Assembly (NCBI GenBank): GCA_033854175.1
Contig: JAWOKN010000096.1
Coordinates: forward strand, 1-64,000
Direction of reading: 5' to 3'
DNA from: DATKPE01 sp033854175
GTDB taxonomy: Bacteria; Bacteroidota; Ignavibacteria; UBA10030; SZUA-254
Length of the DNA stretch: 64,000 nt
This document shows positions 18,510 through 26,220 of the stretch, one piece after another. The stretch's first letter is position 1; every line of letters begins with the position of its first letter. The notes beneath the pieces were generated by a model. The model did not search any database, was not told the DNA's origin, and saw only the letters and a program-made list of their open reading frames with translations. The position numbers and the translations under genes are program-made.

Positions 18510-19622
18510 TCAGCTATTCAGGCGAACAGGCATAATCAGCATCAATAGATTCTCGCCGTCGCGCTGCGTAACCGGTTGCACTATTGTGGCTCTCGTCGGT
18601 GTGCTGAAACGGAAGACCGCTTCATCGGTATCGATGTGAGAAAGAACATCAAGGATATAGGTTGAATTAAATCCAATCTCGAGCGGCTCTGATGAATAAT
18701 CGCATGTGATCACCTCCCGTGCCTCACTGCCGAAATCGATATCCTCAGCAGAGACAGTCAAGGAAGATTTCTTGAGTGCAAACCTCACTTGGTGATTAGT
18801 AGTGCTCGCATAGAGTGCGGTCCGGCGGACGGAGGATAGTAGCTGTTGTTTATCAACAACGAGTGTTTTCTCGTTTTCCGAAGGTATAACGCTTTCGTAA
18901 TTCGGATATTTTTCGCCGATCATGCGCGCGATAATTGTCGTACTGTCAAATGTGAACATTACATGATTCTCATCGAAGGTTACACAATGTTGCTTGTCCG
19001 ATGACGACTTTGCCACAATATTCAGGGCCTTTGCGGGAACAACAATATCCCTATCCACTGAAGGTGAAATAGATGTATTAATATATCGCACGAGTCTATG
19101 TCCATCGGTAGCTACGGATCGTATCTCTTTTTTTGTTATTTGAAAAAGGATCCCCATCATCGAGGGTCTCAGCTCATCGGCGCTGACGGCAAATGCGGCC
19201 TTGTTGATAAGCCTACGGAGAACATCTCCCCCCATCTCAATCTTCGATTTACCCTCAAATGTTGGTAATGTTGGAAAATTCTCGCTCGCTTCTCCGGTAA
19301 GCTTATATTCCCCATTTATGGTTTTCGTGAGGATCTTGTTTGATTGTGTGTCTGCAATAAATTCGATATCCGTATTCGGGAGAGAACGGATTGTTTCAGA
19401 AAATCTTCGTGCAGGAATGGCGATTTTACCGTCTGCCGCATTGTTTACCTTAAGAGATGTCAGAATCGATGTATCCAGGTCGGTCGCGGTAATTGTCAAT
19501 ATCGATTTTGAGACGTCAAAGAGGAAATTTTCTAAAATCGGTAGGGTAGATTTTGCTGGAATAACACTGCCGACATTGCCGAGTACTTTTTGCAGATCGT
19601 TACTTGGGACAGAAAATTTCAT
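18510..19622 (-). CDS. dnaN: DNA polymerase III beta sliding clamp
   Basis: 370 residues with three repeats of the clamp fold. Family landmarks are the N-terminal MKFSVPSNDLQKVLGNVGSVIP, the TDLDTSI strand, the TDGHRLVRY segment in domain 2, and the C-terminal LLMLIMPVRL, which forms part of the partner-binding pocket. It forms the processivity ring around DNA. The start has AAGGGA 9 nt upstream. Between it and dnaA lies a 360-bp spacer with DnaA-box-like sites. A weak promoter candidate (TTGTAC, 17 nt, TAGCAT) reads into it on the minus strand. Confidence 0.97.
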   Translation of the reverse strand: MKFSVPSNDLQKVLGNVGSVIPAKSTLPILENFLFDVSKSILTITATDLDTSILTSLKVNNAADGKIAIPARRFSETIRSLPNTDIEFIADTQSNKILTKTINGEYKLTGEASENFPTLPTFEGKSKIEMGGDVLRRLINKAAFAVSADELRPSMMGILFQITKKEIRSVATDGHRLVRYINTSISPSVDRDIVVPAKALNIVAKSSSDKQHCVTFDENHVMFTFDSTTIIARMIGEKYPNYESVIPSENEKTLVVDKQQLLSSVRRTALYASTTNHQVRFALKKSSLTVSAEDIDFGSEAREVITCDYSSEPLEIGFNSTYILDVLSHIDTDEAVFRFSTPTRATIVQPVTQRDGENLLMLIMPVRLNS

Positions 19623-19982
19623 TCCATTATTCCCTTAGGAAATTGAGATTTGATGCTAAAATTTAGATAAGAAAAGTACAAATTTTTTATCACATTTACA
19701 ATGATAGAACCGGTGCAACTATATTAAATATAATAAGTTATAGAGATAAAAAGAATAAGATGATTTAGCCTGTTGATATGTTGATAGAATGATAAATTCC
19801 ATGTGTAAGATTCAGTTTACAGATAAAATCTTTCAGACGAACGTGGAAAATATCTGTAAAATTATTGATGAATTCGTACATGTGGCCTGAAATTATCAGT
19901 TGTTCACCCCGAGTGAACAGATATGCACAGACATTTACACATATTTTTCCACAACGTTGACGTATGTGACTGAATAAAATCG
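19623..19982. other. oriC: dnaA-dnaN intergenic region, probable part of oriC
   Basis: The dnaN-proximal half (about 19650-19800) is visibly AT-rich, as expected of an unwinding element. The dnaA-proximal part holds an inverted repeat TGTTCAC-N5-GTGAACA (19901-19919), then three DnaA-box-like 9-mers starting exactly 12 nt apart: ATATGCACA (19921), ATTTACACA (19933) and TTTTCCACA (19945). Against TTWTNCACA the third is perfect and the others differ only at position 1. A further near-match, TTAACCACA on the minus strand, overlaps the end of dnaA (19989-19997). Confidence 0.6.
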
Positions 19983-21455
19983 TTAGCGTGTGGTTAATTC
20001 AAGTTTAGATCGAAGTTGAAGAATCAGAGATTTTTGTTTCGGGTCCATCCTCATACCATCTTCAATGGTCTGATAGGCATGGATGACAGTACTATGATCG
20101 CGTCCGCCAAAGTGAAGACCGATCGTTTTCAGAGAAGAGTTTGTCAGTTCCTTAGCCAGGTACATGGCGATCTGCCGGGCATTAACAACCTCCTGTTTCC
20201 TGGTTTTTGCTCGGAGGAGATCTTCAGGAATTTTTAAATAGTCACACACAATACGCTGAATTTCTTCTATCGTAATATGAGTTCGGACCTCACCGATGAT
20301 GGAGCGCACGACATCCTTTGCCAGATCGATGCTGATGGGACGATTTTCATATGATGACCGTGCAAGGAGGCTGATCAGACAGCCTTCCAGTTCACGGATG
20401 TTTGAGGTGACATTTTCCGCGATGAAAACAACCACATCGTGAGACAGATCGACTCCTTCATCACTGCTTTTTTTCCTGAGTATTGCGATGCGGGTTTCAA
20501 GATCTGGTGGTTGGATGTCTGCGGTAAGCCCCCACTGGAATCTTGAAATGAGACGTTCGTTCAATCCCTTCAGTTCTTTTGGCGGTTTGTCCGATGACAA
20601 AACGATTTGTTTTCCCAGATGATGAAGTGAGTTGAATGTATGAAAGAAGCTATCCTGGGTTTTCTCCTTTCCGGCGAAAAATTGAATATCATCGACAATA
20701 AGGAGGTCAACACTCCTATAAAACGATGAAAAATCTCCTACTCGGTCCTTCTGGATGGCCTCAACAAAATCTACAGTGAATTTTTCGCTTGAGGTGTATA
20801 AAACGCGTTTTGAGGGGTCCGATTGAAGAATATGGTTTCCTATCGCGTGGACGAGGTGAGTTTTTCCTAAGCCAACACCGCCATAAATAACCAATGGATT
20901 GAACGATGTTCCGCCGGGATTATTTGCAACAGCCTGTGCTGCGGCACGCGCAAACTGATTGCTTTCGCCTTTTATGTAATTATCAAATATATAACGGGGA
21001 TTCAATGATGTGTTGAATGTGTTGCGATTTGTTGAGCTTGGCTTAGCGACCGGTTCTCCTGATGGTGCGGGGAGGACATTCTCAGCTGTTAGTGATATTT
21101 CGGCATGAGAATCTGCATGTCCAATTTCCGTAGTCTCCTGGATGATCTCATGGTCCTCTATTGCTATGTCGAATTCTATCGATGATTCACGATGGAGAAC
21201 TTTTGTCAATACTTCATTGATCAGGGAATAATAATGCTCTTCAAGCCACTCTGAAAAAAACTGACTAGGGACTTTTATGACTAAACGGTTATCAAATAGT
21301 CCTACCGGTTCAATTGGTTCGAACCAGGTTTTAAAGCTCTGGCTATTGACGCGTTCCCGAATGAAGGATAGACACTCTTTCCAGATACTTCCGGCCGATT
21401 CATTTCGAGGAACGGCGTCAATGAATATATCTTTCTCACCTGAATTTAGGTCCAT
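19983..21455 (-). CDS. dnaA: chromosomal replication initiator DnaA
   Basis: About 490 residues from the ATG at 21455; the frame extends 7 codons to a TTG at 21476 with no ribosome site, so the ATG (AGAAGAG 8 nt upstream) is preferred. Domain I (about 15-90, with WFEPIEP) mediates oligomerisation, a variable linker follows, then the AAA+ domain with Walker A GGVGLGKTH and Walker B LLIVDDIQFF, and the C-terminal helix-turn-helix with the DnaA signature (VVNARQIAMYLAKELT ... GGRDHSTVIHA) that reads DnaA boxes. It initiates replication at the adjacent origin. Box-like sites lie on both sides, including over its own promoter. Confidence 0.97.
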   Translation of the reverse strand: MDLNSGEKDIFIDAVPRNESAGSIWKECLSFIRERVNSQSFKTWFEPIEPVGLFDNRLVIKVPSQFFSEWLEEHYYSLINEVLTKVLHRESSIEFDIAIEDHEIIQETTEIGHADSHAEISLTAENVLPAPSGEPVAKPSSTNRNTFNTSLNPRYIFDNYIKGESNQFARAAAQAVANNPGGTSFNPLVIYGGVGLGKTHLVHAIGNHILQSDPSKRVLYTSSEKFTVDFVEAIQKDRVGDFSSFYRSVDLLIVDDIQFFAGKEKTQDSFFHTFNSLHHLGKQIVLSSDKPPKELKGLNERLISRFQWGLTADIQPPDLETRIAILRKKSSDEGVDLSHDVVVFIAENVTSNIRELEGCLISLLARSSYENRPISIDLAKDVVRSIIGEVRTHITIEEIQRIVCDYLKIPEDLLRAKTRKQEVVNARQIAMYLAKELTNSSLKTIGLHFGGRDHSTVIHAYQTIEDGMRMDPKQKSLILQLRSKLELTTR

Positions 21456-21499
21456 GTTATCAACTCTTCTAAACAATTGAAAATTATGGATTTAACGCA

Positions 21500-21541
21500 T
21501 TAATATCACCGGTAATAACAAGTTATCAACACCTTTATCAA
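21500..21541 (-). promoter_or_regulatory. candidate dnaA promoters embedded in DnaA-box-like sites
   Basis: On the minus strand there are two overlapping options: TTGATA (21541-21536) with a 17-nt spacer and TTATTA (21518-21513), or TTGATA (21529-21524) with an 18-nt spacer and TATTAA (21505-21500). Each -35 hexamer is the complement of TATCAA inside a box-like 9-mer, so DnaA binding would block polymerase and give autorepression. Confidence 0.45.
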
Positions 21542-21794
21542 CCTGGTCGGTATGCAATGGTTCTCCGGGATCACAAAGACGGATATTTTTGCAATATTTT
21601 GCAGATTCAACCAGTTTACCTTCCAGTAGTAACCGGCGATTGTTAACATTTTACTTTAAGAACAAACTTGATGTTTTTGATGATGTTGGACGGTTTGAGA
21701 GCAGTTTCTGAAGTTGTCCACAATTTGTCAACATCAATGATACCCCCGCGGCTAGTATATTATACAAAGTTTCATTTCACATGGCAAGAGAAAA

Positions 21795-21884
21795 ATGAAA
21801 GGTTTTTCAGGTTTGTTTTTCCATCATCATTTCATTATATTTTATAAGAATTTTTGCGAGTATACCGAAGAGGATTGTGTATGA
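21795..21884 (+). CDS. possible 29-codon leader peptide before rpmH
   Basis: An ATG at 21795 (AAGAGAAAA upstream) opens 29 codons rich in Phe, His and Ile, ending at TGA 21882-21884, which lies in the loop of the terminator hairpin at 21871-21897. A ribosome reaching this stop would cover the hairpin. It may be chance; the case rests only on its position. Confidence 0.25.
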   Translation: MKGFSGLFFHHHFIIFYKNFCEYTEEDCV

Positions 21885-21897
21885 CAATCCTTTTTTT
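21871..21897 (+). terminator. terminator or attenuator hairpin upstream of rpmH
   Basis: A perfect 8-bp stem (AGGATTGT 21871-21878, ACAATCCT 21884-21891) with a 5-nt loop runs directly into seven T (21891-21897). It lies 31 nt before the rpmH start in the sense direction, so it either ends a short transcript from the origin region or attenuates the rpmH operon. Confidence 0.75.
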
Positions 21898-21928
21898 ATA
21901 ACATCATCCACGATCGGAGTTTTTGTAC

Positions 21929-22075
21929 ATGAAGAGAACATTTCAGCCGAGTAATGTGAAAAGGAAAAACAAACACGGTTTTCGCCATCGGATGAAAACA
22001 AAAGACGGAAGAACGGTCCTTGCGCGGCGAAGGGCAAAAGGCCGGTGGAAGCTGACCGTGAGTGACGAACGGTAA
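21929..22075 (+). CDS. rpmH: 50S ribosomal protein L34
   Basis: 48 residues, missed by length-filtered gene finding. It begins MKRTFQPSNVKRKNKHGF and contains the RTVLARRRAKGR block, which is the L34 hallmark. L34 is a small, very basic protein of the large ribosomal subunit. The ATG at 21929 has GGAG 10 nt upstream. It opens the rpmH-rnpA-yidD-yidC cluster, which is conserved next to the origin in most bacteria. Confidence 0.97.
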   Translation: MKRTFQPSNVKRKNKHGFRHRMKTKDGRTVLARRRAKGRWKLTVSDER

Positions 22076-22099
22076 TTTGTCGTAGAAGAGATTTTTGCA

Positions 22100-22510
22100 T
22101 TGTTAAAGCAGACTCTCCGAAAATCAGAAATTCTGAGAGGGCAAAAAAATTATTCATTAGTATTTCAACGCGGTAAAAGGATTGAAGGTACATTTCTACG
22201 GGGTTTCTGCTTTGTTGGTCCGATAGATCATCCAACTGTCCCAGGGGGACATCGCATCGGGTTTGTCGTATCGAAAAATGTTCGCCGTGCAGTCGATCGT
22301 AATAGAATGAAAAGACTCCTCCGTGAATCCTATCGTCGGAATAAGGAGATCCTCCGTAACACTCTAACGGCTTCGAACACACCATTGTCAATTATCTTTT
22401 TGTACTCACGGCACGTGAAGCATTCCGACGAACTTCCCACATTTCGTGAAGTTGAGGAAGAGGTAAAAAGCATCATGCAAACAATTATCCGCAGGTTGGC
22501 AGCATTGTGA
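22100..22510 (+). CDS. rnpA: ribonuclease P protein component
   Basis: 136 residues. It is the protein cofactor of RNase P, which trims tRNA 5' leaders. The RNR motif RNRMKRLLRESYR (about 72-84) and the N-terminal LRKSEILRGQKNYSLVFQRG match the family. The start is TTG at 22100 with GAAGAG about 9 nt upstream, and no ATG is available in frame. It begins 24 bp after rpmH, and its stop overlaps the GTG start of yidD, so translation of the two is coupled. Confidence 0.93.
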   Translation: MLKQTLRKSEILRGQKNYSLVFQRGKRIEGTFLRGFCFVGPIDHPTVPGGHRIGFVVSKNVRRAVDRNRMKRLLRESYRRNKEILRNTLTASNTPLSIIFLYSRHVKHSDELPTFREVEEEVKSIMQTIIRRLAAL

Positions 22511-22719
22511 ATAAAATTTTAATAGGATTTCTTCAATTCTACAAACGGGTACTTTCTCCCGCTCTGCCCGGAAATACATGCCGTTTTTACCCAAGCTGTT
22601 CCTCCTACGCGATAGAGTCTCTCAGGCGACACGGAGTTTTCAAGGGAACAGCCCTCAGCATAAAGCGTGTTCTGAAGTGCCATCCTCTGCATCCGGGCGG
22701 TTTCGACCCCGTGCCATGA
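22507..22719 (+). CDS. yidD: membrane protein insertion efficiency factor YidD
   Basis: 70 residues, full length for the family. YidD is a small peripheral membrane protein that assists YidC-dependent insertion. The three conserved cysteines appear in NTCRFYPSCSSYAIESLRRHG and KCHPLHPGGFDPVP. An amphipathic N-terminus (MNKILIGFLQFYKRVLSP) binds the membrane. The start is GTG at 22507, overlapping the rnpA stop as GTGA. Confidence 0.93.
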   Translation: MNKILIGFLQFYKRVLSPALPGNTCRFYPSCSSYAIESLRRHGVFKGTALSIKRVLKCHPLHPGGFDPVP

Positions 22720-22756
22720 TTCTGCAGAGGGGGAAAATTTTTACAGAAAGACAGGT

Positions 22757-24535
22757 ATGAATCGTACAACAGTAATTGGATTTGTCCTCATTGGCCTTCT
22801 ACTAATGGTATGGATGTGGATGAATGCGCCACCCCCGCAAAAACCCGGCAATATCACCGATACGACAAAAATCCAGAACATCAAGGTTGATACCGCACAA
22901 AAGCAAATCCCTCCAGTATCATCACCTGCCAAGGACTCCCTCGGTAAATTTTTTAGTCACCAAATAACGTCTGAACAGAAACATATCATCGTTGAGTCAC
23001 CATTGTACAAGGCTGCATTCACCTCTCACGGAGGTTCGATTGTTTCCTGGATACTCAAAGGGTACAAAACATGGGATCAGTACCCCGTCAATCTGATCGG
23101 TGAGAACGCGACCGGTGAGCTCAATTTACTTTTTCTGACGACAGATGGTAAACTTATTAACACGAAAGGATTGAATTTTGAGACAACTCTTGCGGGAGGG
23201 AGTAGCCTTGAGCTTAAAGGGGGAGACTCCGTACAGCTCAAATTTTCGCTAAATATTGATGAAAAGAGAAGTATTATCAAAGTATATACATTTTATGGCG
23301 ACCGGTATTCTTTTGATCTGTCGTATCAGTTTGTCGGTTTGGATCAGATTATTTCGAATTACGAGTATCAGATTACATGGGAAAACGGACTGCGGTATCA
23401 GGAACTGAACACGATTAATGAGTCGAACTTTGCGAAAGCCTCGGCGCTGGCAGGTGGAGAACTGACGGAAATTGACGCAACAAATTTCAATGAGAAGTAT
23501 CAACAAAGCCTCTCGGGGCGTATCTCATGGGTTGCAGCGCGTAACAAGTATTTTGCCGTTGCGATACTCCCACGCGAGAAGGAAAGCCAGGGTGCATTGC
23601 TCGAAGGTTACCGGGTGCATCTTCCCGACAATGGCGCCAAAGAAAATTATAGTTTAGCTCTCAAAATGCCGTTTACTGGCCGCCCGTATGAAACGGATCG
23701 TTTTACGGTGTTTCTCGGTCCACTGGATTTCGACATCGTAAAGCAGTATAACGTCGAGCTTGAGCGCATCATGAGCCTTGGAGCGGCATGGATTATTCGT
23801 CCGATTTCGGAATACGTCATCATCCCGGTTTTTAAATTCCTGCGGCTTTTTATCCCGAATTACGGGGTTGTTCTGATAATATTTGCCATCCTGATAAAGA
23901 TAGTTTTATACCCGTTGACCAAGAGCAGCATGACCTCGATGAGAAAAATGCAGAAGCTCCAGCCGATGATGGATGAGATCAGGACTAAATACAAGGACGA
24001 TCCGCAGAAAATGAATCAGCAGGTGATGCGGTTATATAAAGAATATGGTGTCAATCCTGCTGGGGGATGTCTTCCGATGCTCTTGCAGCTGCCGATTCTT
24101 TACGCTCTGTGGGCTGTTTTCAGCGCGACCATTGAGCTTCGACAGGCTTCATTTATATGGTGGATGAAAGATCTCTCATCTCCAGACGTGATTGCCACGC
24201 TTCCATTTAAGCTTCCGCTTTTTGGGATCGATCAGATCAGCGGGCTGGCGTTGTTAATGGGTATTACAATGTTCATTCAGCAGAAGATGTCGGTTAAAGA
24301 TCCACGCCAGAAAATGATGGTCTGGCTCATGCCGCTCATGTTCACACTCCTGTTCAACAGTTTCCCGTCGGGATTGAACCTTTACTACTTCATGTTCAAC
24401 ATCCTGTCTATTGGCCAACAAGCTTGGATTAATAAAAAGCACGAGGACGAGCCGTTGAAAAAAGTTGAGGAAAAGAAGAAACGAGGTGGAGTATTTGCGA
24501 AGTTTTCGCAAAACATGCCAAAACTTGGGAAATGA
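22757..24535 (+). CDS. yidC: membrane protein insertase YidC
   Basis: 592 residues. It inserts and folds inner-membrane proteins with or without SecYEG. It has an N-terminal transmembrane segment (about 5-22), a large periplasmic beta-sandwich domain (about 60-345) typical of Gram-negative YidC, and a C-terminal conserved domain of five transmembrane helices (about 355-565). The hydrophilic hairpin MRKMQKLQPMMDEIRTKY and NPAGGCLPMLLQLPILYALW are recognisable. The conserved groove Arg is not obvious at the usual place in the first core helix region and was not assigned. The tail is Lys-rich, suited to ribosome contact. It follows yidD by 37 bp. Confidence 0.96.
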   Translation: MNRTTVIGFVLIGLLLMVWMWMNAPPPQKPGNITDTTKIQNIKVDTAQKQIPPVSSPAKDSLGKFFSHQITSEQKHIIVESPLYKAAFTSHGGSIVSWILKGYKTWDQYPVNLIGENATGELNLLFLTTDGKLINTKGLNFETTLAGGSSLELKGGDSVQLKFSLNIDEKRSIIKVYTFYGDRYSFDLSYQFVGLDQIISNYEYQITWENGLRYQELNTINESNFAKASALAGGELTEIDATNFNEKYQQSLSGRISWVAARNKYFAVAILPREKESQGALLEGYRVHLPDNGAKENYSLALKMPFTGRPYETDRFTVFLGPLDFDIVKQYNVELERIMSLGAAWIIRPISEYVIIPVFKFLRLFIPNYGVVLIIFAILIKIVLYPLTKSSMTSMRKMQKLQPMMDEIRTKYKDDPQKMNQQVMRLYKEYGVNPAGGCLPMLLQLPILYALWAVFSATIELRQASFIWWMKDLSSPDVIATLPFKLPLFGIDQISGLALLMGITMFIQQKMSVKDPRQKMMVWLMPLMFTLLFNSFPSGLNLYYFMFNILSIGQQAWINKKHEDEPLKKVEEKKKRGGVFAKFSQNMPKLGK

Positions 24536-24802
24536 GGTGATATCAAAATACTACCTTGAGAAATCAGCAGAGCTGTTTCATTAACGAGAGGATGCATATG
24601 TCCGATTTATAATCCGGCCTACCAGTACAAGAATTAGCCAACCACGAAGCATCCCCCTTTTTCCAACTTCATAATAGCCTATCCGTAGCATAGCCCAACC
24701 CCTGCGTTGAAATGATTAATTCAGATGTCGGCAGAAGCCAAGCCACGCACCTGTTGTTTTTCACATCGCTCTTTGTTAAATTTTTGTTATTCCTTTCCGT
24801 GT

Positions 24803-26200
24803 ATGATAAACTCCCAAGATGATGTTATAGCGGCAATTGCCACGCCGATCGGCGAAGGAGGGATATCCGTTGTTCGAATTAGCGGAGAGGGAGCAGTGCA
24901 GGCGGTCGACAGGACGTTTAAAGGAATTCAACCATTGGCCTCGTGTGCGTCGCACACGGCGCATTTTGGAGCGATCCTCGACGGCGCAGGGGAAATTGTT
25001 GATCAGGTTGTCGCGATCGTCTACCGAGCTCCTCATTCTTACACTGGGGATGATACGGTGGAAATCTGCTGTCACGGAGGTATATTTCTTACCCGGAAAG
25101 TGCTGGAAGAAATCCTCCACGCTGGTGCAAGGATGGCCGAACCGGGTGAGTTTACGAAAAGGGCATTTTTAAATGGAATGATGGACCTTTCTCAGGCAGA
25201 AGCTGTTGCTAATCTGATTCATGCAAAAACCGAGTTTTCGCACCACACATCGATGCATCAACTCCAGGGAAAGTTGTCCACGCTTATTAATGGCCTGAGG
25301 GAAAATCTTATCAACATCGCCAGTCTATTGGAGCTTGAGCTGGACTTTTCAGAAGAAGGGATTGATATTACAGATAAAAAAACGATATCCAAAAAAATTA
25401 GCGATATTATACATGACATTAATTCAATGATTGAAAGTTATCATATTGGAAAGATATCGCGTGATGGAATCAGTGTAGTAATTACAGGAAAACCGAATGT
25501 AGGTAAGTCTAGTATAATTAATAACTTACTCAATGAGAACAGAGTTATTGTGACTGACATACCGGGGACGACACGAGACATCATCCAAGAAAATTTAGAC
25601 ATAAATGGTTTCCTTTTTGCTTTGACAGACACTGCCGGATTAAGAAAGACCCAGGACATAATAGAAACCGAAGGAATTGCAAGGAGTCTGAGTGAGATAT
25701 CAAAAGCGGATCTTATACTTTTTATTATCGATCTTTCCCGGGATTTGGATGAGGAGGATATAGAAATATTAAATCAGATAAAAAAGAGCAATAAGCTTGC
25801 CGAAGTCATAATAGTTGGGAATAAAAAAGACATCGAATGTATTGGTGAGATCAACGTTCGTCATAAATTCGGCCACGGTATCATCTATTTGGCCTGTTCG
25901 GCGAAAACAGGAGAGGGAATGGGTGCTCTGAAAGTACAGATGGTAAACCAAGCATTGGGGAGGGATCTGCAAACGGTTGAAAAGAGCGTGTCTATTACAG
26001 ATTTACGTCATAAAATTTCGCTTGAAAAGGCTAAAGAAAATCTGCTCAAATCGATTGATGACCTAGAGACAGGTAAAAGCAGCGAATTTATTTCGATCAG
26101 TTTGAGGACGGCCATCGACTCGCTTGGAGAAATAATCGGAGTTGTGACAACAGATGATCTGCTGAAGATGATTTTTTCGAAATTTTGTATCGGGAAATAA
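24803..26200 (+). CDS. mnmE: tRNA modification GTPase MnmE
   Basis: 465 residues from the ATG at 24803; the longer frame from 24725 adds an unconserved Cys-rich stretch, while MINSQDDVIAAIATPIGEGG is the family N-terminus. Working with MnmG, it installs the 5-carboxymethylaminomethyl group on U34 of tRNAs. The N-terminal formyl-THF-binding domain is followed by a helical domain interrupted by a G domain: G1 GKPNVGKS (229-236), G3 DTAGL, G4 NKKD. The C-terminal CIGK supplies the catalytic Cys. The next gene is its partner mnmG, separated by only 20 bp, and those 20 bp contain a parS palindrome. Confidence 0.96.
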   Translation: MINSQDDVIAAIATPIGEGGISVVRISGEGAVQAVDRTFKGIQPLASCASHTAHFGAILDGAGEIVDQVVAIVYRAPHSYTGDDTVEICCHGGIFLTRKVLEEILHAGARMAEPGEFTKRAFLNGMMDLSQAEAVANLIHAKTEFSHHTSMHQLQGKLSTLINGLRENLINIASLLELELDFSEEGIDITDKKTISKKISDIIHDINSMIESYHIGKISRDGISVVITGKPNVGKSSIINNLLNENRVIVTDIPGTTRDIIQENLDINGFLFALTDTAGLRKTQDIIETEGIARSLSEISKADLILFIIDLSRDLDEEDIEILNQIKKSNKLAEVIIVGNKKDIECIGEINVRHKFGHGIIYLACSAKTGEGMGALKVQMVNQALGRDLQTVEKSVSITDLRHKISLEKAKENLLKSIDDLETGKSSEFISISLRTAIDSLGEIIGVVTTDDLLKMIFSKFCIGK

Positions 26201-26202
26201 AA

Positions 26203-26218
26203 TGTTTCACGTGAAACA
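26203..26218. promoter_or_regulatory. parS: parS centromere site (perfect 16-bp palindrome)
   Basis: The sequence TGTTTCACGTGAAACA matches the bacterial ParB consensus over all 16 bases and is fully palindromic. It occupies the mnmE-mnmG spacer two bases before the mnmG ATG. ParB would load here to spread and organise origin segregation. No parA/parB lies in the window. Confidence 0.92.
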
Positions 26219-26220
26219 AC

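Larger units (their letters stand above)
21456..21928. other. oriC: dnaA-rpmH intergenic region, probable second half of oriC
   Basis: Leading-strand gene orientation flips here, which marks the origin. Box-like 9-mers are TTATCAACT (21457), TTATCAACA (21523), TTATCAACC (21535), TTGTCCACA (21714) and TTGTCAACA (21725); the middle pair starts 12 nt apart, the last pair 11. They suggest a local motif TTRTC[CA]ACA. The rpmH-proximal end holds a leader ORF and terminator hairpin, listed separately. Confidence 0.6.

Noticed and set aside
24536..24802. Possible tRNA or small RNA between yidC and mnmE
   Set aside because: No TpsiC-like arm or cloverleaf could be drawn; no terminator follows.
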